From Leptospira sp. WS92.C1 (lineage in GTDB: Bacteria > Spirochaetota > Leptospiria > Leptospirales > Leptospiraceae), in assembly GCF_040833975.1 (NCBI RefSeq), contig NZ_CP162130.1:3060001-3124000 (forward strand): a DNA stretch of 64,000 nt, given 5' to 3'. The notes under the pieces were generated by a model that worked only from the letters and a program-made list of their open reading frames with translations, was not told where the DNA came from and searched no databases. Shown one piece after another: positions 33,668 through 46,045 of this stretch (the stretch's first letter is position 1; each line of letters begins with the position of its first letter). Position numbers and translations under genes: made by a program.

Positions 33668-34794
33668 CCCAAAATAAAATTCTTCTTCCGGGTTCCAAAC
33701 TCGGAGTCATGGGAGCGGGACAACTCGCGAGAATGTTCGCTCTGGAAGCGATTACCTCCGGATATGAGGTTCACGTCTTTTCACCGGAGCGAAATTCTCC
33801 GGCATTCGGAGTCGGCGCCAAGGAGACCGTTGCGGAATATGAGAACCGGGAAAAGCTCTTATCATTCTTAAAAAACATAAACGCTCTTACATTCGAATTT
33901 GAGAATATTCCGGAAGCTGCACTTTCCGTCATAGAAGAATTTTCCGGAAAATCCTCTCTCAACGTTTTTCCTTCTCCGAACTGTATCCGAATTGCGCAGA
34001 ACCGTTGGAAGGAAAAAAACGCGTTTCGTAACGCTGGAATTCCCACGGTAAATTTTTATCCGGTTTTTACGGAAGAGGATAAAAACACCGTTGCTTCAAA
34101 GGTTCAATATCCTTGCATCTTAAAAACGAATACGATGGGTTATGACGGAAAAGGACAGATTAAGTGCAAAACCAAAGAAGAGCTTATTTCCGCTCTTTCT
34201 TCTCTGAAAGAACTCAATCATATCGTTGAGGAATTTTTTTCGTTTACGTCCGAAGCCTCGGTCATTCTCGCTAGATTTGAAAACGGTAAAATTCTGAATT
34301 TTCGTCCGTCTGAGAATATTCATAAAAATCATATCTTGGATCTTACGTTTCATCCCGGAAATTTTTCGGATGAGATTCAAGATCGGCTCGTCTTCTATGC
34401 AACGAAGTTAGCAGAAACGATCGATTACATCGGAGTTTTTGGAATCGAATTTTTTATCAAGGACGATCAAATTCTCTGCAACGAATTCGCTCCAAGGCCG
34501 CACAACTCGGGACATTTCAGTCAAAATTCGGGAGGCCTTTCCCAATTTGATCTGCAGCTCAAAACTCTTTGCAATCTTCCGGCGCCTGAAAAAATCACAT
34601 CCAATCCTGTGACGATGAAAAACATTCTCGGTGAAGATTATAAACCCGATTCTCCCCTCTGGAATCGCGCGCTTTCCGATCCGGAGTATCGTCTGCATCT
34701 TTATGGGAAATCGGAAGCAAGACCGGGAAGAAAGATGGGACACTGGAATTATTCAGGCCCGAATCCGCAAACCGCATTTCAAGACTGGGAATAA
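33664..34794 (+). CDS. purK: N5-carboxyaminoimidazole ribonucleotide synthase
   Basis: A 376-residue ATP-grasp enzyme making N5-CAIR from AIR, bicarbonate and ATP. N-terminal [17 protein letters not shown], the ATP-grasp loop [20 protein letters not shown], and [14 protein letters not shown] are all typical. GTG start at 33664 within the end of purE (GTGA overlap). Confidence 0.96.
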   Translation: MTQNKILLPGSKLGVMGAGQLARMFALEAITSGYEVHVFSPERNSPAFGVGAKETVAEYENREKLLSFLKNINALTFEFENIPEAALSVIEEFSGKSSLNVFPSPNCIRIAQNRWKEKNAFRNAGIPTVNFYPVFTEEDKNTVASKVQYPCILKTNTMGYDGKGQIKCKTKEELISALSSLKELNHIVEEFFSFTSEASVILARFENGKILNFRPSENIHKNHILDLTFHPGNFSDEIQDRLVFYATKLAETIDYIGVFGIEFFIKDDQILCNEFAPRPHNSGHFSQNSGGLSQFDLQLKTLCNLPAPEKITSNPVTMKNILGEDYKPDSPLWNRALSDPEYRLHLYGKSEARPGRKMGHWNYSGPNPQTAFQDWE

Positions 34795-34818
34795 AAAAAG
34801 CCCGATTGAAGGACAAAA

Positions 34819-34846
34819 AATCACATTCCTTTTTTAGAATGTGATT
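34819..34846 (-). terminator. Terminator of the ugd operon (minus strand)
   Basis: AATCACATTC (34819-34828) and GAATGTGATT (34837-34846) form a perfect 10-bp stem. Read on the minus strand the hairpin is followed by TTTTTTG, so it stops transcription leaving ugd. A second small palindrome, GGGACTT-A-AAGTCCC, lies at 34868-34882 between it and the ugd stop. Confidence 0.75.
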
Positions 34847-34919
34847 CTCTCTGATTCTACTTTAAAAGGGACTTAAAGTCCCATTCAAGCATTTTTTACT
34901 AAAAAACTTTTGTCGGAAC

Positions 34920-36230
34920 TCAGACATTGGGTTTGCCGATCGAAAAATACTGAAACCCTTCTTTTTTCATGAGCTCGGGAGAATATTGATTTCTTCCGTC
35001 AAAGATCACGTTGGACTTCAGAAGAGTTTTGATCTTTCCGAAATCGGGCTCCCTGAATTCTCTCCATTCGGTCAATAGAAGAAGCGCGTCCGCACCTTTC
35101 AACGCGGAGTATGCGTCCTCGGAATATTCTACTTTTCCTTGAAAGTAAACCGCGGATGTTTCCTTGGAAACCGGATCATAAACCTGTAACTTTACGTTTT
35201 TATCATGTAATTTTAGAATGAGGGGAATCGAAGGAGCCTCTCTCATATCGTCCGTTCCGGGTTTAAAAGAAAGTCCCCAAACGGCTAAGGTTTTTCCAGC
35301 CAGGCCCGATTCTCCATAGAACTTTACGATTTTATCATAGAGTCTGAGTTTTTGAGCCTCGTTGACTTCTTCTACTTTGCGGATGATTTGTAAGGGAGCG
35401 CCCTCGTCTTCGGAGGTTTTGATCAGAGCGCGAACGTCTTTTGGAAAACAAGAACCGCCGTATCCGATTCCCGCATATAAAAACTGTCTTCCGATTCTAG
35501 AATCGGTTCCCATTCCTTTACGGACGTCTTCGTAATTGGCGCCGACCGTTTCACAAAGATTTGCGATCTCATTGGAGAATGAAATTTTCGTCGCAAGAAA
35601 CGCATTACACGCATACTTCGTAAGTTCGGCGGAGACGACACCCATTCTCAAAATAGGATTTCCGTTCAAGACAAAAGGGGCATAGAGTTGTGCGATCAAG
35701 TCGCTCGCTTTCTGAGTATCCGATCCGATCACGACTCTTTCCGGACGCATAAAGTCGTCTATGGCCGCGCCTTCTTTTAAGAATTCAGGATTGGAAACCA
35801 CGTCGAATTCTTCTTTGGTTTCGTTTGCGATGATCGCCTTGACCTGTGCCGCAGTTCCGACCGGAACCGTGGACTTGTCCACAATTACCTTGTATCCGTT
35901 GATCGACTTTCCGATTTCTCTCGCAACAGCGAATACGGCGGAAAGATCGGAAGATCCGTCTGGAAGAGTGGGAGTTCCCACAGCAATAAAAATGATATCC
36001 GACTTTTCTACGCCTTCTTTGAGAGAGGTCGTAAATTCTAACCTTTTTTCTTTCCAGTTATTGAGGACCAGCTCGGAAAGACCCGGTTCATAGATAGGAA
36101 TGATTCCTTTTTTAAGATTTATAATCTTTGTTTCGTCTTTATCGACGCAAATCACCTGATTTCCATATTCTGCAAAACAAGCTCCGGCAACCAAGCCGAC
36201 ATAACCGCTTCCAATCACGCAAACTTTCAT
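34920..36230 (-). CDS. ugd: UDP-glucose 6-dehydrogenase
   Basis: A 436-residue UDP-sugar dehydrogenase oxidising UDP-glucose to UDP-glucuronate. It starts with the NAD-binding MKVCVIGSGYVGLVAGACFAE-type motif, has the catalytic Lys segment and the Cys in GIGYGGSCFPKDVRAL (about 255-270), and ends with the UDP-binding domain WGLSFKPGTDDMREAPS. It supplies a uronic acid precursor for surface polysaccharide, in keeping with the Wzm/Wzt exporter genes immediately upstream (48 bp). Confidence 0.95.
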   Translation of the reverse strand: MKVCVIGSGYVGLVAGACFAEYGNQVICVDKDETKIINLKKGIIPIYEPGLSELVLNNWKEKRLEFTTSLKEGVEKSDIIFIAVGTPTLPDGSSDLSAVFAVAREIGKSINGYKVIVDKSTVPVGTAAQVKAIIANETKEEFDVVSNPEFLKEGAAIDDFMRPERVVIGSDTQKASDLIAQLYAPFVLNGNPILRMGVVSAELTKYACNAFLATKISFSNEIANLCETVGANYEDVRKGMGTDSRIGRQFLYAGIGYGGSCFPKDVRALIKTSEDEGAPLQIIRKVEEVNEAQKLRLYDKIVKFYGESGLAGKTLAVWGLSFKPGTDDMREAPSIPLILKLHDKNVKLQVYDPVSKETSAVYFQGKVEYSEDAYSALKGADALLLLTEWREFREPDFGKIKTLLKSNVIFDGRNQYSPELMKKEGFQYFSIGKPNV

Positions 36231-36278
36231 ATTGGTAACCAGGATTCCGGTCTTTCCGGACTAAGAAAGAAAAATAAA

Positions 36279-37484
36279 TCAGGGTTTAGTGTCTTTTTTC
36301 AGACTGCTTTTAACGGGAAGCCAAGCGGATCCTTCGAATTTAGGCAGATCGAGTCTTTCCAATTCGAAAGATAAAACCCCGTCTTTCCAGAGATAACTGT
36401 TTCCGACGTGGTTGTCTCCTTCGTGCAGAGCAATTCCGAGAGAATACTTACCTGCGGAAAGATTGAGAGGCAATTCAAAACTTGCGGAGACGGTTTCGTC
36501 TAACTTGATCTCTTTGAGTGAATTTCCAAGATGATACGTATTGGTTCCAAAAGCTCGGATTCCCCTCGCGTCGTCTATGTGAAAGCCGACCGTAAGATCC
36601 GGAATTTTCTTTTTAAACTGGGCCGCAATTTTGATTTCGATCTCGGCTCCTACCGGAAGAATTTTAGGATTCGTTTGACCCTTGTATCTCAAGCTCAAGG
36701 AGAGACTTTCGATCGCTGAATCCTTTTGTAAGGGGAGAATGGTGTCTTCTCCGACTCCGGAATCCGCAATGATTTGCATGTATTCTCGAAAACCTTCCAC
36801 CGGATCCCCGTCAAAAACCAACTTCCCTTTTTCGAGGATCAAAACCCGGGAACAAACGGATTTTAAAAGTTCCAGATCGTGACTCACAATCAAGGTCAGG
36901 GTTCCATTCTCCTGAAACGAACGAAACCGTTGTAGACATTTTTGTTGAAAACTCGCGTCACCCACGGCAAGGGCTTCGTCCACGATCAGAATATCGGGTC
37001 TTGCAAACGTTGCAAGTGCAAAACCCAATCGCATCACCATCCCGGAGGAATATTGTTTAATTGGAATATTCTTAAATTCTTTTAAACCGGAAAATTCGAA
37101 AATTTCCTCCATCGAAGATTGGATTTCATTCGGACTCAGACCCCAGACAAGGCCGTTGTAGTATAAATTTTCCTCTCCGGAAAGTTCGGGATTAAATCCG
37201 ACCCCCAATTCCAAGATGGATCGCAGGGAACCCGATTTTGTGATTTTTCCGGAAGCATAGGATGAAACCCCGGTGAGTATTTTTAAGAGAGTGGATTTTC
37301 CGGCGCCATTTCTTCCGATCAAACCTACGATTTCGCCCGGTTCCACGTGGAAGCTGATGTCCTTGAGCGCGTCGTATCGAACGTCGTTACCAAAAAAGCC
37401 GAGAGTCAGAACGTTTAGAATTCGTTTCAAAGGACCGCTGAATCCGGTATAAACCTTGTGGAGATTTTCTACGTTTAGGCTCAA
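36279..37484 (-). CDS. wzt: O-antigen/polysaccharide ABC transporter ATP-binding protein (Wzt type)
   Basis: A 401-residue ABC ATPase: Walker A GRNGAGKST, signature YSSGMVMRLGFALA, Walker B ILIVDEALAVGD (about residues 57-190). A C-terminal domain (about 255-400) has the beta-sandwich pattern of Wzt C-terminal domains, including GIRAFGTNTYHLG and LSAGKYSLGIALH, which bind the finished glycan end before export. It pairs with the permease gene whose stop it overlaps by 4 bp. Confidence 0.93.
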   Translation of the reverse strand: MSLNVENLHKVYTGFSGPLKRILNVLTLGFFGNDVRYDALKDISFHVEPGEIVGLIGRNGAGKSTLLKILTGVSSYASGKITKSGSLRSILELGVGFNPELSGEENLYYNGLVWGLSPNEIQSSMEEIFEFSGLKEFKNIPIKQYSSGMVMRLGFALATFARPDILIVDEALAVGDASFQQKCLQRFRSFQENGTLTLIVSHDLELLKSVCSRVLILEKGKLVFDGDPVEGFREYMQIIADSGVGEDTILPLQKDSAIESLSLSLRYKGQTNPKILPVGAEIEIKIAAQFKKKIPDLTVGFHIDDARGIRAFGTNTYHLGNSLKEIKLDETVSASFELPLNLSAGKYSLGIALHEGDNHVGNSYLWKDGVLSFELERLDLPKFEGSAWLPVKSSLKKDTKP

Positions 37485-38236
37485 AGATGATCCAGAATTA
37501 CGGAATGAAATTTAGAACGACATACGACTCCGATCACCGGAAAGAGAATCAGATACGGTAGAAACTCTTTCCAATGAAATACGGAAACGACATCGTTTAA
37601 CAAAACCGATCGAAATAGTTCCAACGGAAAATTGAGAGGATTCCATACGTTTATGGAATGTAAAAATCCGGTGGAAAGATACAGGATCGGCAAGGACCAG
37701 AAAAAAAACTGAGAGAACAATCGGATCAAAGGTGTGATGTCCCTTAAAATCACGTTCGCTCGCGCTAAATATCCCTGTAAAAAAGACAAAAGATATCCTA
37801 CGCCGAACATTACCGGAATGGTGAGAGGAAACAATCGTAGATTCAATTTTCCGAATGCGATCAAAACAATAACGACCGGAACCGCAGTCACGAGAAAATG
37901 AATCAGCATTTGAACAAATGGAATCCAAAGAAAGATCTCGGGACCCAAAGGAGATCTTTTGATCAACTGACGGTTTTCGGTCAAAATGGAGGTCCCACGA
38001 ATCATGTATTCCTGAAGCGGAACCCAGAACAAAAGTCCGCTGAACGCATATCCTATAAAATCCGACGCAAGATCGGGATTTCCTTTTATATTGAGAAAAA
38101 GAAAAACGATCGTATAGATGAGAATAAGACTGAGATTTTGGACAAGCATCCAGGAGATTCCGAGTGCGCTTCCCGCAAATTGTAACGCGTAGTCTCTTCT
38201 CACTAAGATCCAAAGAATCGGTAAATTTTTCAACAC
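37481..38236 (-). CDS. wzm: Polysaccharide ABC-2 transporter permease (Wzm type)
   Basis: A 251-residue integral membrane protein with six helices and the ABC-2 pattern: LVRRDYALQFAGSALGISW near the N-terminus, GLLFWVPLQEYM, and FFFWSLPILYLSTGF in the second half. It forms the channel moving lipid-linked glycan across the inner membrane with the adjacent Wzt. The start lies 11 bp after the radC stop. Confidence 0.93.
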   Translation of the reverse strand: MLKNLPILWILVRRDYALQFAGSALGISWMLVQNLSLILIYTIVFLFLNIKGNPDLASDFIGYAFSGLLFWVPLQEYMIRGTSILTENRQLIKRSPLGPEIFLWIPFVQMLIHFLVTAVPVVIVLIAFGKLNLRLFPLTIPVMFGVGYLLSFLQGYLARANVILRDITPLIRLFSQFFFWSLPILYLSTGFLHSINVWNPLNFPLELFRSVLLNDVVSVFHWKEFLPYLILFPVIGVVCRSKFHSVILDHL

Positions 38237-38247
38237 TTCGTTTGAGC

Positions 38248-39149
<902 letters not shown>

Positions 39150-39464
39150 AGTCTTCTCTCCATTCTTATTAAATTAGACGACATAAACAGATAAAACCAC
39201 AATAAAATCCACTTAACGGATATGTATATACTACTCAAAACATTAGTAAATGTCAACTAAAATCGCTTCTTTTTTCTAAAATCACTCAATTTTAAAACAA
39301 GAAACGCTTTTGAGTAGGATCCGCTGTGGTTTTCTTCCGTTTCTGTATGATATCTTACGCTTTCCCCCGGACAAAACGCCTCCGTTCTGATTTTTTTTTC
39401 GAAAGTTTTCGAGTTTTTTCTCATTTTCCATTCCCGTTTGTAAACTCCGAGAACCGTCTTTGGT
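39150..39464. other. Divergent spacer, 315 bp, with the radC-operon promoter
   Basis: Between the 74-residue gene (minus) and the plus-strand exported-protein pair. It contains the minus-strand promoter at 39228-39256. ORFs on both strands around 39257-39464 extend into the neighbouring gene in other frames and look like shadows. Confidence 0.4.
39228..39256 (-). promoter_or_regulatory. Promoter of the 74-aa protein - radC - wzm - wzt - ugd group
   Basis: On the minus strand, TTGACA (complement of 39251-39256) and TAGTAT (complement of 39228-39233) are exactly 17 bp apart. The -35 box sits inside an inverted TTAG-N10-CTAA. The predicted leader is about 70 nt. Confidence 0.55.
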
Positions 39465-40457
39465 GTGGGGAAAACCAAACTCTCTCTGATACGATCCGGA
39501 AAAGACTCTTGGAAGTTCCGATTTTTTGTCTCCTTTCTGCTTTTTCCCGGAACTGTAGCCTCCCTCTTTTCGGAAAAATCCAAAACTCCCTACGCCAACA
39601 GCGATCTCAACCCGGCATTTTTTTTCAAAGATACGAAGTTGTCCTTTTCCTTGGGAATTTTGGCTCAAGTCGAGAAAAAACTTCCTCCCTCGTATGGAGC
39701 TTGGGCCGAATTTCCACTCTTCAAGCGAAATGACAGACATCTCTGGACGGCAAGCGCTCTCTATCAAGAGCGTAGAATTTTCGAAGACGAAGGTAAGCTC
39801 GTTCGAAACGGTTATGCCGGAATTCGGTATTCGTATCTTTTTCGGGAGAATTTTCATTCTTCTGTTTCTGTTGGATGGGAACGGGGACCAAAGGACCTTC
39901 TTGTCCTTTCGATTGCGTTTGCGATTCCGGACAAACAAGGTCTTCAGTTTTTGGGAAAAACCGGCTCCGAGTTGCGGAGCGTGTCCGTCTTTTTTCATTC
40001 TCCGTTTGCAAACGAACTCCAGTTGTTTCTGGGCGTTTCGAGAATCTGGGGAAATGCCCGTGTAGAAGACACTTATTTGTTCGGAATCGGGATTTCCTGG
40101 GATTCCATATCTTCCTCTTTTTTTGGAAGTCGGCTTGCGGACGGCGAACCCTCGTTTGGCGGAAAAATCGGGATTCGCGACACTATGGAATCACGAGATT
40201 TTTCACCCGAGAAAGAGACCCAAAAACTACAACTTCCCCGATCACCTTTGGATCGTTATCCGAATCATAAACTCGGAATTCAAGAACTGCTATCAATCGG
40301 CTTCCCTTTGGAATTCGCTCTTAAAATTTCCGGAGAAAGCTCTCGAACCAAGGAAGAATTTGTTTTCTTCTTCAAATCTCTTTCCGAAAAAGATCGGACA
40401 AAGATTTGGGTTCTTCTCAAAAAGAAAAACCGGATTGACGGGAGATCCAAATCTTGA
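39465..40457 (+). CDS. Exported protein of unknown function, 330 aa (possible outer-membrane barrel)
   Basis: Starts with a GTG and carries a probable signal peptide at about residues 17-36 (KFRFFVSFLLFPGTVAS). The mature part has alternating hydrophobic/polar strands (for example GYAGIRYSYLF, SSVSVGWERG, LFGIGISWDSI), compatible with a beta-barrel up to about residue 235, and then a charged, helical C-terminal part. I do not recognise the family. Its stop overlaps the start of the next gene (TTGA), whose product is a better barrel candidate, so the two probably work together. Confidence 0.65.
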   Translation: MGKTKLSLIRSGKDSWKFRFFVSFLLFPGTVASLFSEKSKTPYANSDLNPAFFFKDTKLSFSLGILAQVEKKLPPSYGAWAEFPLFKRNDRHLWTASALYQERRIFEDEGKLVRNGYAGIRYSYLFRENFHSSVSVGWERGPKDLLVLSIAFAIPDKQGLQFLGKTGSELRSVSVFFHSPFANELQLFLGVSRIWGNARVEDTYLFGIGISWDSISSSFFGSRLADGEPSFGGKIGIRDTMESRDFSPEKETQKLQLPRSPLDRYPNHKLGIQELLSIGFPLEFALKISGESSRTKEEFVFFFKSLSEKDRTKIWVLLKKKNRIDGRSKS

Positions 40458-41860
40458 TCCTCACCAATCGCATTTCGTTTTTAATATCAATTTTATATTT
40501 AGAATATTCTAAAATACTAAATTTATTTACAATTTATGGATTCGATCGAAATCGGAGATTGTATCTTATCTTTCTGATCGTAAGTTTTTTGTTCACTACG
40601 TCCGGCAAACTCTTTGCGGTGGAATCGAGAATCGGCGCTACCTTTGAGGGGTATGAATCCAGATATCGTTCCGACTCCAAGGAAAATTGGTTTTTAAAAA
40701 CTTCCACTTGTTCTTCAAAACCAAATCAAACAGAATGGACGAATTGTTTCAGCGGTTTTTTGGAAACAAGAGGCGGGGTTCCTTTTTTTTCGGGAAAATG
40801 GGAACAGAAATATCTCAGGGCGAGTTTCGGACATCGGTTTCGTCCCTTGGAGAATTTTTACTTTTTGAGAGATAACGAATACTATACAGCGCTTCCCGAA
40901 ATCGAACAGGCGATCGGTCGAGCGGGATTTTTGGGTTTCCGTTATCAGAACTGGTCTTTGGGAACGTATTACTCGGAACAGGAAGCGAAACAAAGACAAG
41001 GATTTTACATTCTTTCTCCGAGAAGGATCCTTGAGATCGCCTATTCCCCCGAAAAGAAAAAACATTACGCTTCTTTAAACTTTAAATCAAAAGACTTTCA
41101 GCTCCCCGGTCCTAAGATCGTTTCCAGAATTCAAACCGTTGGTGAAAAACAAGAAATCGATGGAACGTTTTATACTTCTTTTTGGAGCGAAAAACTCGAT
41201 TCCGAATTCAAAATTACGGGTTATAAGGGGAAAACCACCGATCTTTTTGCGATCGATCCGGATCGCGCGGAATTGAACGGAAAGGCGAGTCTTGCACGTT
41301 TGGGAATCGTTTCTCATTCTTATTTTGCTTTGGAATGGATCCGCGCGTGGAACCGGCCGATCGTAGATGGAGATCGGGAAGCTTCTCATTCGACACAAAC
41401 TGCTTCTTCCAAACGTTGGGAAATTGTAGGAGCAAAGGCTCCTTTGTTCTACGGAGAAGTCTGGGGAGGAATTCTTTTTTCTCTCCGGAATTATTCTCAA
41501 GATACGATCGGCCGGGGAATTTATTATTCTCTGAATCGGAAATTTTTTACGATCGAGGCCGGTCAAGAATGGAGAATCAACGGAGACACGATCACCGAAG
41601 GAAAATGGTCGTTTCGTTTGAGCGATTCTTGGAATTTGGAAGGTGCGTTTTTATTTCAAAACGAAGGAAATCGGATCGATTCCCTTTTTGAGGCAAGAAC
41701 CGCGAGAGACGAAACGAGTTTGATCTTTACGGATCGAAGTTCTTCGTTTCGTCTGAGACTTTTGTCCCCGTATGTCGCCTTTACGGTGAGTCATTCCAGA
41801 AAAAAGGAAAGTAAAAGCGACGGGATTTGGATCAATCTACAAATTCAATTTCCTTTTTAA
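40454..41860 (+). CDS. Putative outer-membrane beta-barrel protein, 468 aa
   Basis: An exported protein: after an N-terminal extension the signal sequence is at about residues 35-55 (LYLIFLIVSFLFTTSGKLFA). The mature part is a series of short amphipathic strands with aromatic girdles (YLRASFGHRF, GFRYQNWSLGTYY, GGILFSLRNYS, KWSFRLSDSWNLEG), and it ends in Phe (IQFPF), the usual C-terminal residue of outer-membrane barrels. The TTG at 40454 overlaps the previous stop; an internal TTG just before YLIFLIV would give a neater signal peptide, so the start is uncertain. Its stop overlaps the pssA stop on the other strand by 4 bp. Confidence 0.75.
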   Translation: MILTNRISFLISILYLEYSKILNLFTIYGFDRNRRLYLIFLIVSFLFTTSGKLFAVESRIGATFEGYESRYRSDSKENWFLKTSTCSSKPNQTEWTNCFSGFLETRGGVPFFSGKWEQKYLRASFGHRFRPLENFYFLRDNEYYTALPEIEQAIGRAGFLGFRYQNWSLGTYYSEQEAKQRQGFYILSPRRILEIAYSPEKKKHYASLNFKSKDFQLPGPKIVSRIQTVGEKQEIDGTFYTSFWSEKLDSEFKITGYKGKTTDLFAIDPDRAELNGKASLARLGIVSHSYFALEWIRAWNRPIVDGDREASHSTQTASSKRWEIVGAKAPLFYGEVWGGILFSLRNYSQDTIGRGIYYSLNRKFFTIEAGQEWRINGDTITEGKWSFRLSDSWNLEGAFLFQNEGNRIDSLFEARTARDETSLIFTDRSSSFRLRLLSPYVAFTVSHSRKKESKSDGIWINLQIQFPF

Positions 41861-42617
41861 TCCAGTTTGACTCTGAATTCCTGAATCAAATGGATCAAGA
41901 AGGTCATGATTCCGGAAAAGATATAAAAGAAAATCAATCCGTAGATCAGCCAAGGCCATCGGTTGAGTCCGACCAATACAAGAAGTAAGGTGATCCCACC
42001 GATCAATAAAAAAACTCTCGTGGGATTGAGTTTGGATCGGATCGCGGCTTGCGGTTTCGAATAACGTATGTTGGAGACCATCAATACTGCGATTAAAACA
42101 AATCCGAAAATCGTAAGCCAATGAGGAGCGGAGTTCGCGTTTAAAAAAATCGGAAAAAATCCCACAGTTACTCCCGCGACGGGCGAAGGAAGTCCTGTGA
42201 AGGATTTCGGATCGTGAGCCACGTTAAATCTTGCGAGACGATACGCGGCACAGATCGGGAAAATAGCGGCGATCAACATTCCGATCGGAAACAGATCTTC
42301 CTTTCCAAATACGTCAATCTTGTATTCCGAAAGAACCATCTGATACATCAGATATCCGGGGGCGATTCCAAACGCCGTGAGGTCCGCGAGACTGTCCAAA
42401 TCGGCTCCCAATTCGGAGGTTGCATTGAGAGCGCGGGCAACCATTCCATCGAGTCCGTCGCAGAGAGCCGCGAGTAAGATAAAAAAGCCTGCGAGTGTGT
42501 AAGCCTGTAATTCACTTCCGCCTTTGGATCCGGCTTCGGAAGCGACCAACATTGCACTGAACCCCATCGTGAGATTTCCCAGGGTGATTGTATTGGGAAC
42601 CCAACCTAGTTTGAGTT

Positions 42618-42621
<4 letters not shown>
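41857..42621 (-). CDS. pssA: CDP-diacylglycerol--serine O-phosphatidyltransferase
   Basis: A 254-residue membrane enzyme with the CDP-alcohol phosphotransferase motif [24 protein letters not shown] (D-G-x2-A-R-x8-G-x3-D-x3-D; about residues 58-80) and several helices. It makes phosphatidylserine, the precursor of phosphatidylethanolamine. The ATG at 42621 overlaps the tsaD stop (ATGA); an upstream start at 42732 would read through tsaD and is not used. It ends the lipoprotein - S41 protease - tsaD - pssA operon. Confidence 0.92.
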
Positions 42622-45014
<2,393 letters not shown>

Positions 45015-45025
<11 letters not shown>

Positions 45026-45305
45026 ATTCTTTGATCAAAACCTCATGAAGCGCCGGGCTTTTTACTTTGAGCTGCTTCAATACACTATCGGGATCCAATC
45101 GATACACTGAACAAGCTTCGAGAAAAAAAGTAAGGTCTCCCGGGGCTGTTTTCCCGGATGTGGCTTTGAGGTTTGCGTTGATGCGGGCGATGCTGACTCT
45201 TTCGAGAACCCGTTTTAAATCACCCTCGGTGATTTCTTTTTTGGGGGCGCCACACTGAAGAGCGAGGAGGATCAATACAGAGAGGAAGAAATTTCTTTGA
45301 AACAC
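45015..45305 (-). CDS. Small lipoprotein, partner of the S41 protease
   Basis: A 96-residue protein with signal peptide and lipobox LALQC (Cys18), followed by a helical, charged domain (EITEGDLKRVLERVSIARIN...). The family is not known to me. The 11-bp overlap with the protease gene suggests they act together in the periplasm, perhaps as adaptor and protease as for some Ctp proteases; that is an inference from position only. Confidence 0.8.
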
Positions 45306-45343
45306 TTTGACCCGAGTTTCAGTCTCGTTTCTTCCTCTGTCAA

Positions 45344-45955
45344 TCAGTAAATTCTATACAACCCGATGAGCTTTCCGATCACGATTGCTTTCTTCGTGCG
45401 GATCGGTTTGTATTTTGAATTTCTTGCTTCGAGGCGAATTTGGTCCTGTTCTTTGTAATATACTTTTAACGTCGCCTCGTCTTCGATCATGGCGACTACG
45501 ATTTCGCCGTTTCGCGCAATGTCCCTTTTTTCGATGATTGCGATATCTCCGTCGTTGATCCCGGCATCGATCATCGAATCTCCCTGAACCCGAAGCGCGT
45601 ATGTAGGAACGTTGACTCCCACCATTTCATCCGGAACAGGAATGTAAGATTCTATATTTTCATCGGCAAAGATAGGAAGACCGGCCGCAACTCGACCGAG
45701 AACCGGAATGCTGGTAGCCTGAACTGGAAGAGATTCCATCGGACTCTGGCGAATGAGCTCGATCGCTCGTGATTGATTCTTGGCGGTCTTAAGATACCCT
45801 TTTTTTTCAATCGCCTTGAGATGGTCATAGGCACCTTTTGCTGTAATTCCAAACTCGTCACCGATTTCTCGGATTGTAGGAGGAAAGCCACGGTCCTTGA
45901 TGATTCCTGTAATAAATGTGAGAACGGCCTGTTGTTTGTCCGTTAGATCTTTCAT
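45344..45955 (-). CDS. lexA: LexA repressor
   Basis: A 203-residue SOS repressor. The N-terminal winged helix (LTDKQQAVLTFI, FPPTIREIGDEFGITAKGAYDHLKAI) is followed by the self-cleavage site Ala-Gly in RVAAGLPIF (about 87-95), the catalytic Ser in VQGDSMIDAGI and Lys in EATLKVYYKE. The ATG at 45955 gives the family's normal N-terminus. The promoter (45964-45992) contains an inverted repeat, ACTTAG-N13-CTAAGT. I see no TTTG-N5-CAAA site, which I recall as a reported leptospiral LexA box. Confidence 0.97.
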   Translation of the reverse strand: MKDLTDKQQAVLTFITGIIKDRGFPPTIREIGDEFGITAKGAYDHLKAIEKKGYLKTAKNQSRAIELIRQSPMESLPVQATSIPVLGRVAAGLPIFADENIESYIPVPDEMVGVNVPTYALRVQGDSMIDAGINDGDIAIIEKRDIARNGEIVVAMIEDEATLKVYYKEQDQIRLEARNSKYKPIRTKKAIVIGKLIGLYRIY

Positions 45956-45963
45956 ACTAAACA

Positions 45964-46007
<44 letters not shown>

Positions 46008-46016
46008 ATCAAGGAG

Positions 46017-46041
46017 GGCTTTTTGAGTATTCAAAAAGCCC
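46017..46041 (-). terminator. Terminator of the efflux operon, upstream of lexA
   Basis: GGGCTTTTGA (46017-46026) pairs with TCAAAAAGCCC (46031-46041) with one bulged base. On the minus strand it follows the membrane fusion protein stop at 46046 after 4 bp, and the downstream minus-strand sequence is T-rich (GATTTTTAC). Confidence 0.65.
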
Positions 46042-46045
46042 GACG

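Noticed and set aside
35969..35983. Copy of GGGAGTTCCCACAG inside ugd
   Set aside because: It lies in a conserved coding region (GTPTLPDG) and is explained by codon use; not counted with the intergenic repeat family. A similar match at 50108-50120 in the DUF1564 gene is rejected for the same reason.
39234..39260. Possible LexA site in the radC-operon promoter (TTAG-N10-CTAA)
   Set aside because: It shares only four-base arms with the lexA inverted repeat and has a different spacing, so the resemblance is within chance for AT-rich promoters.
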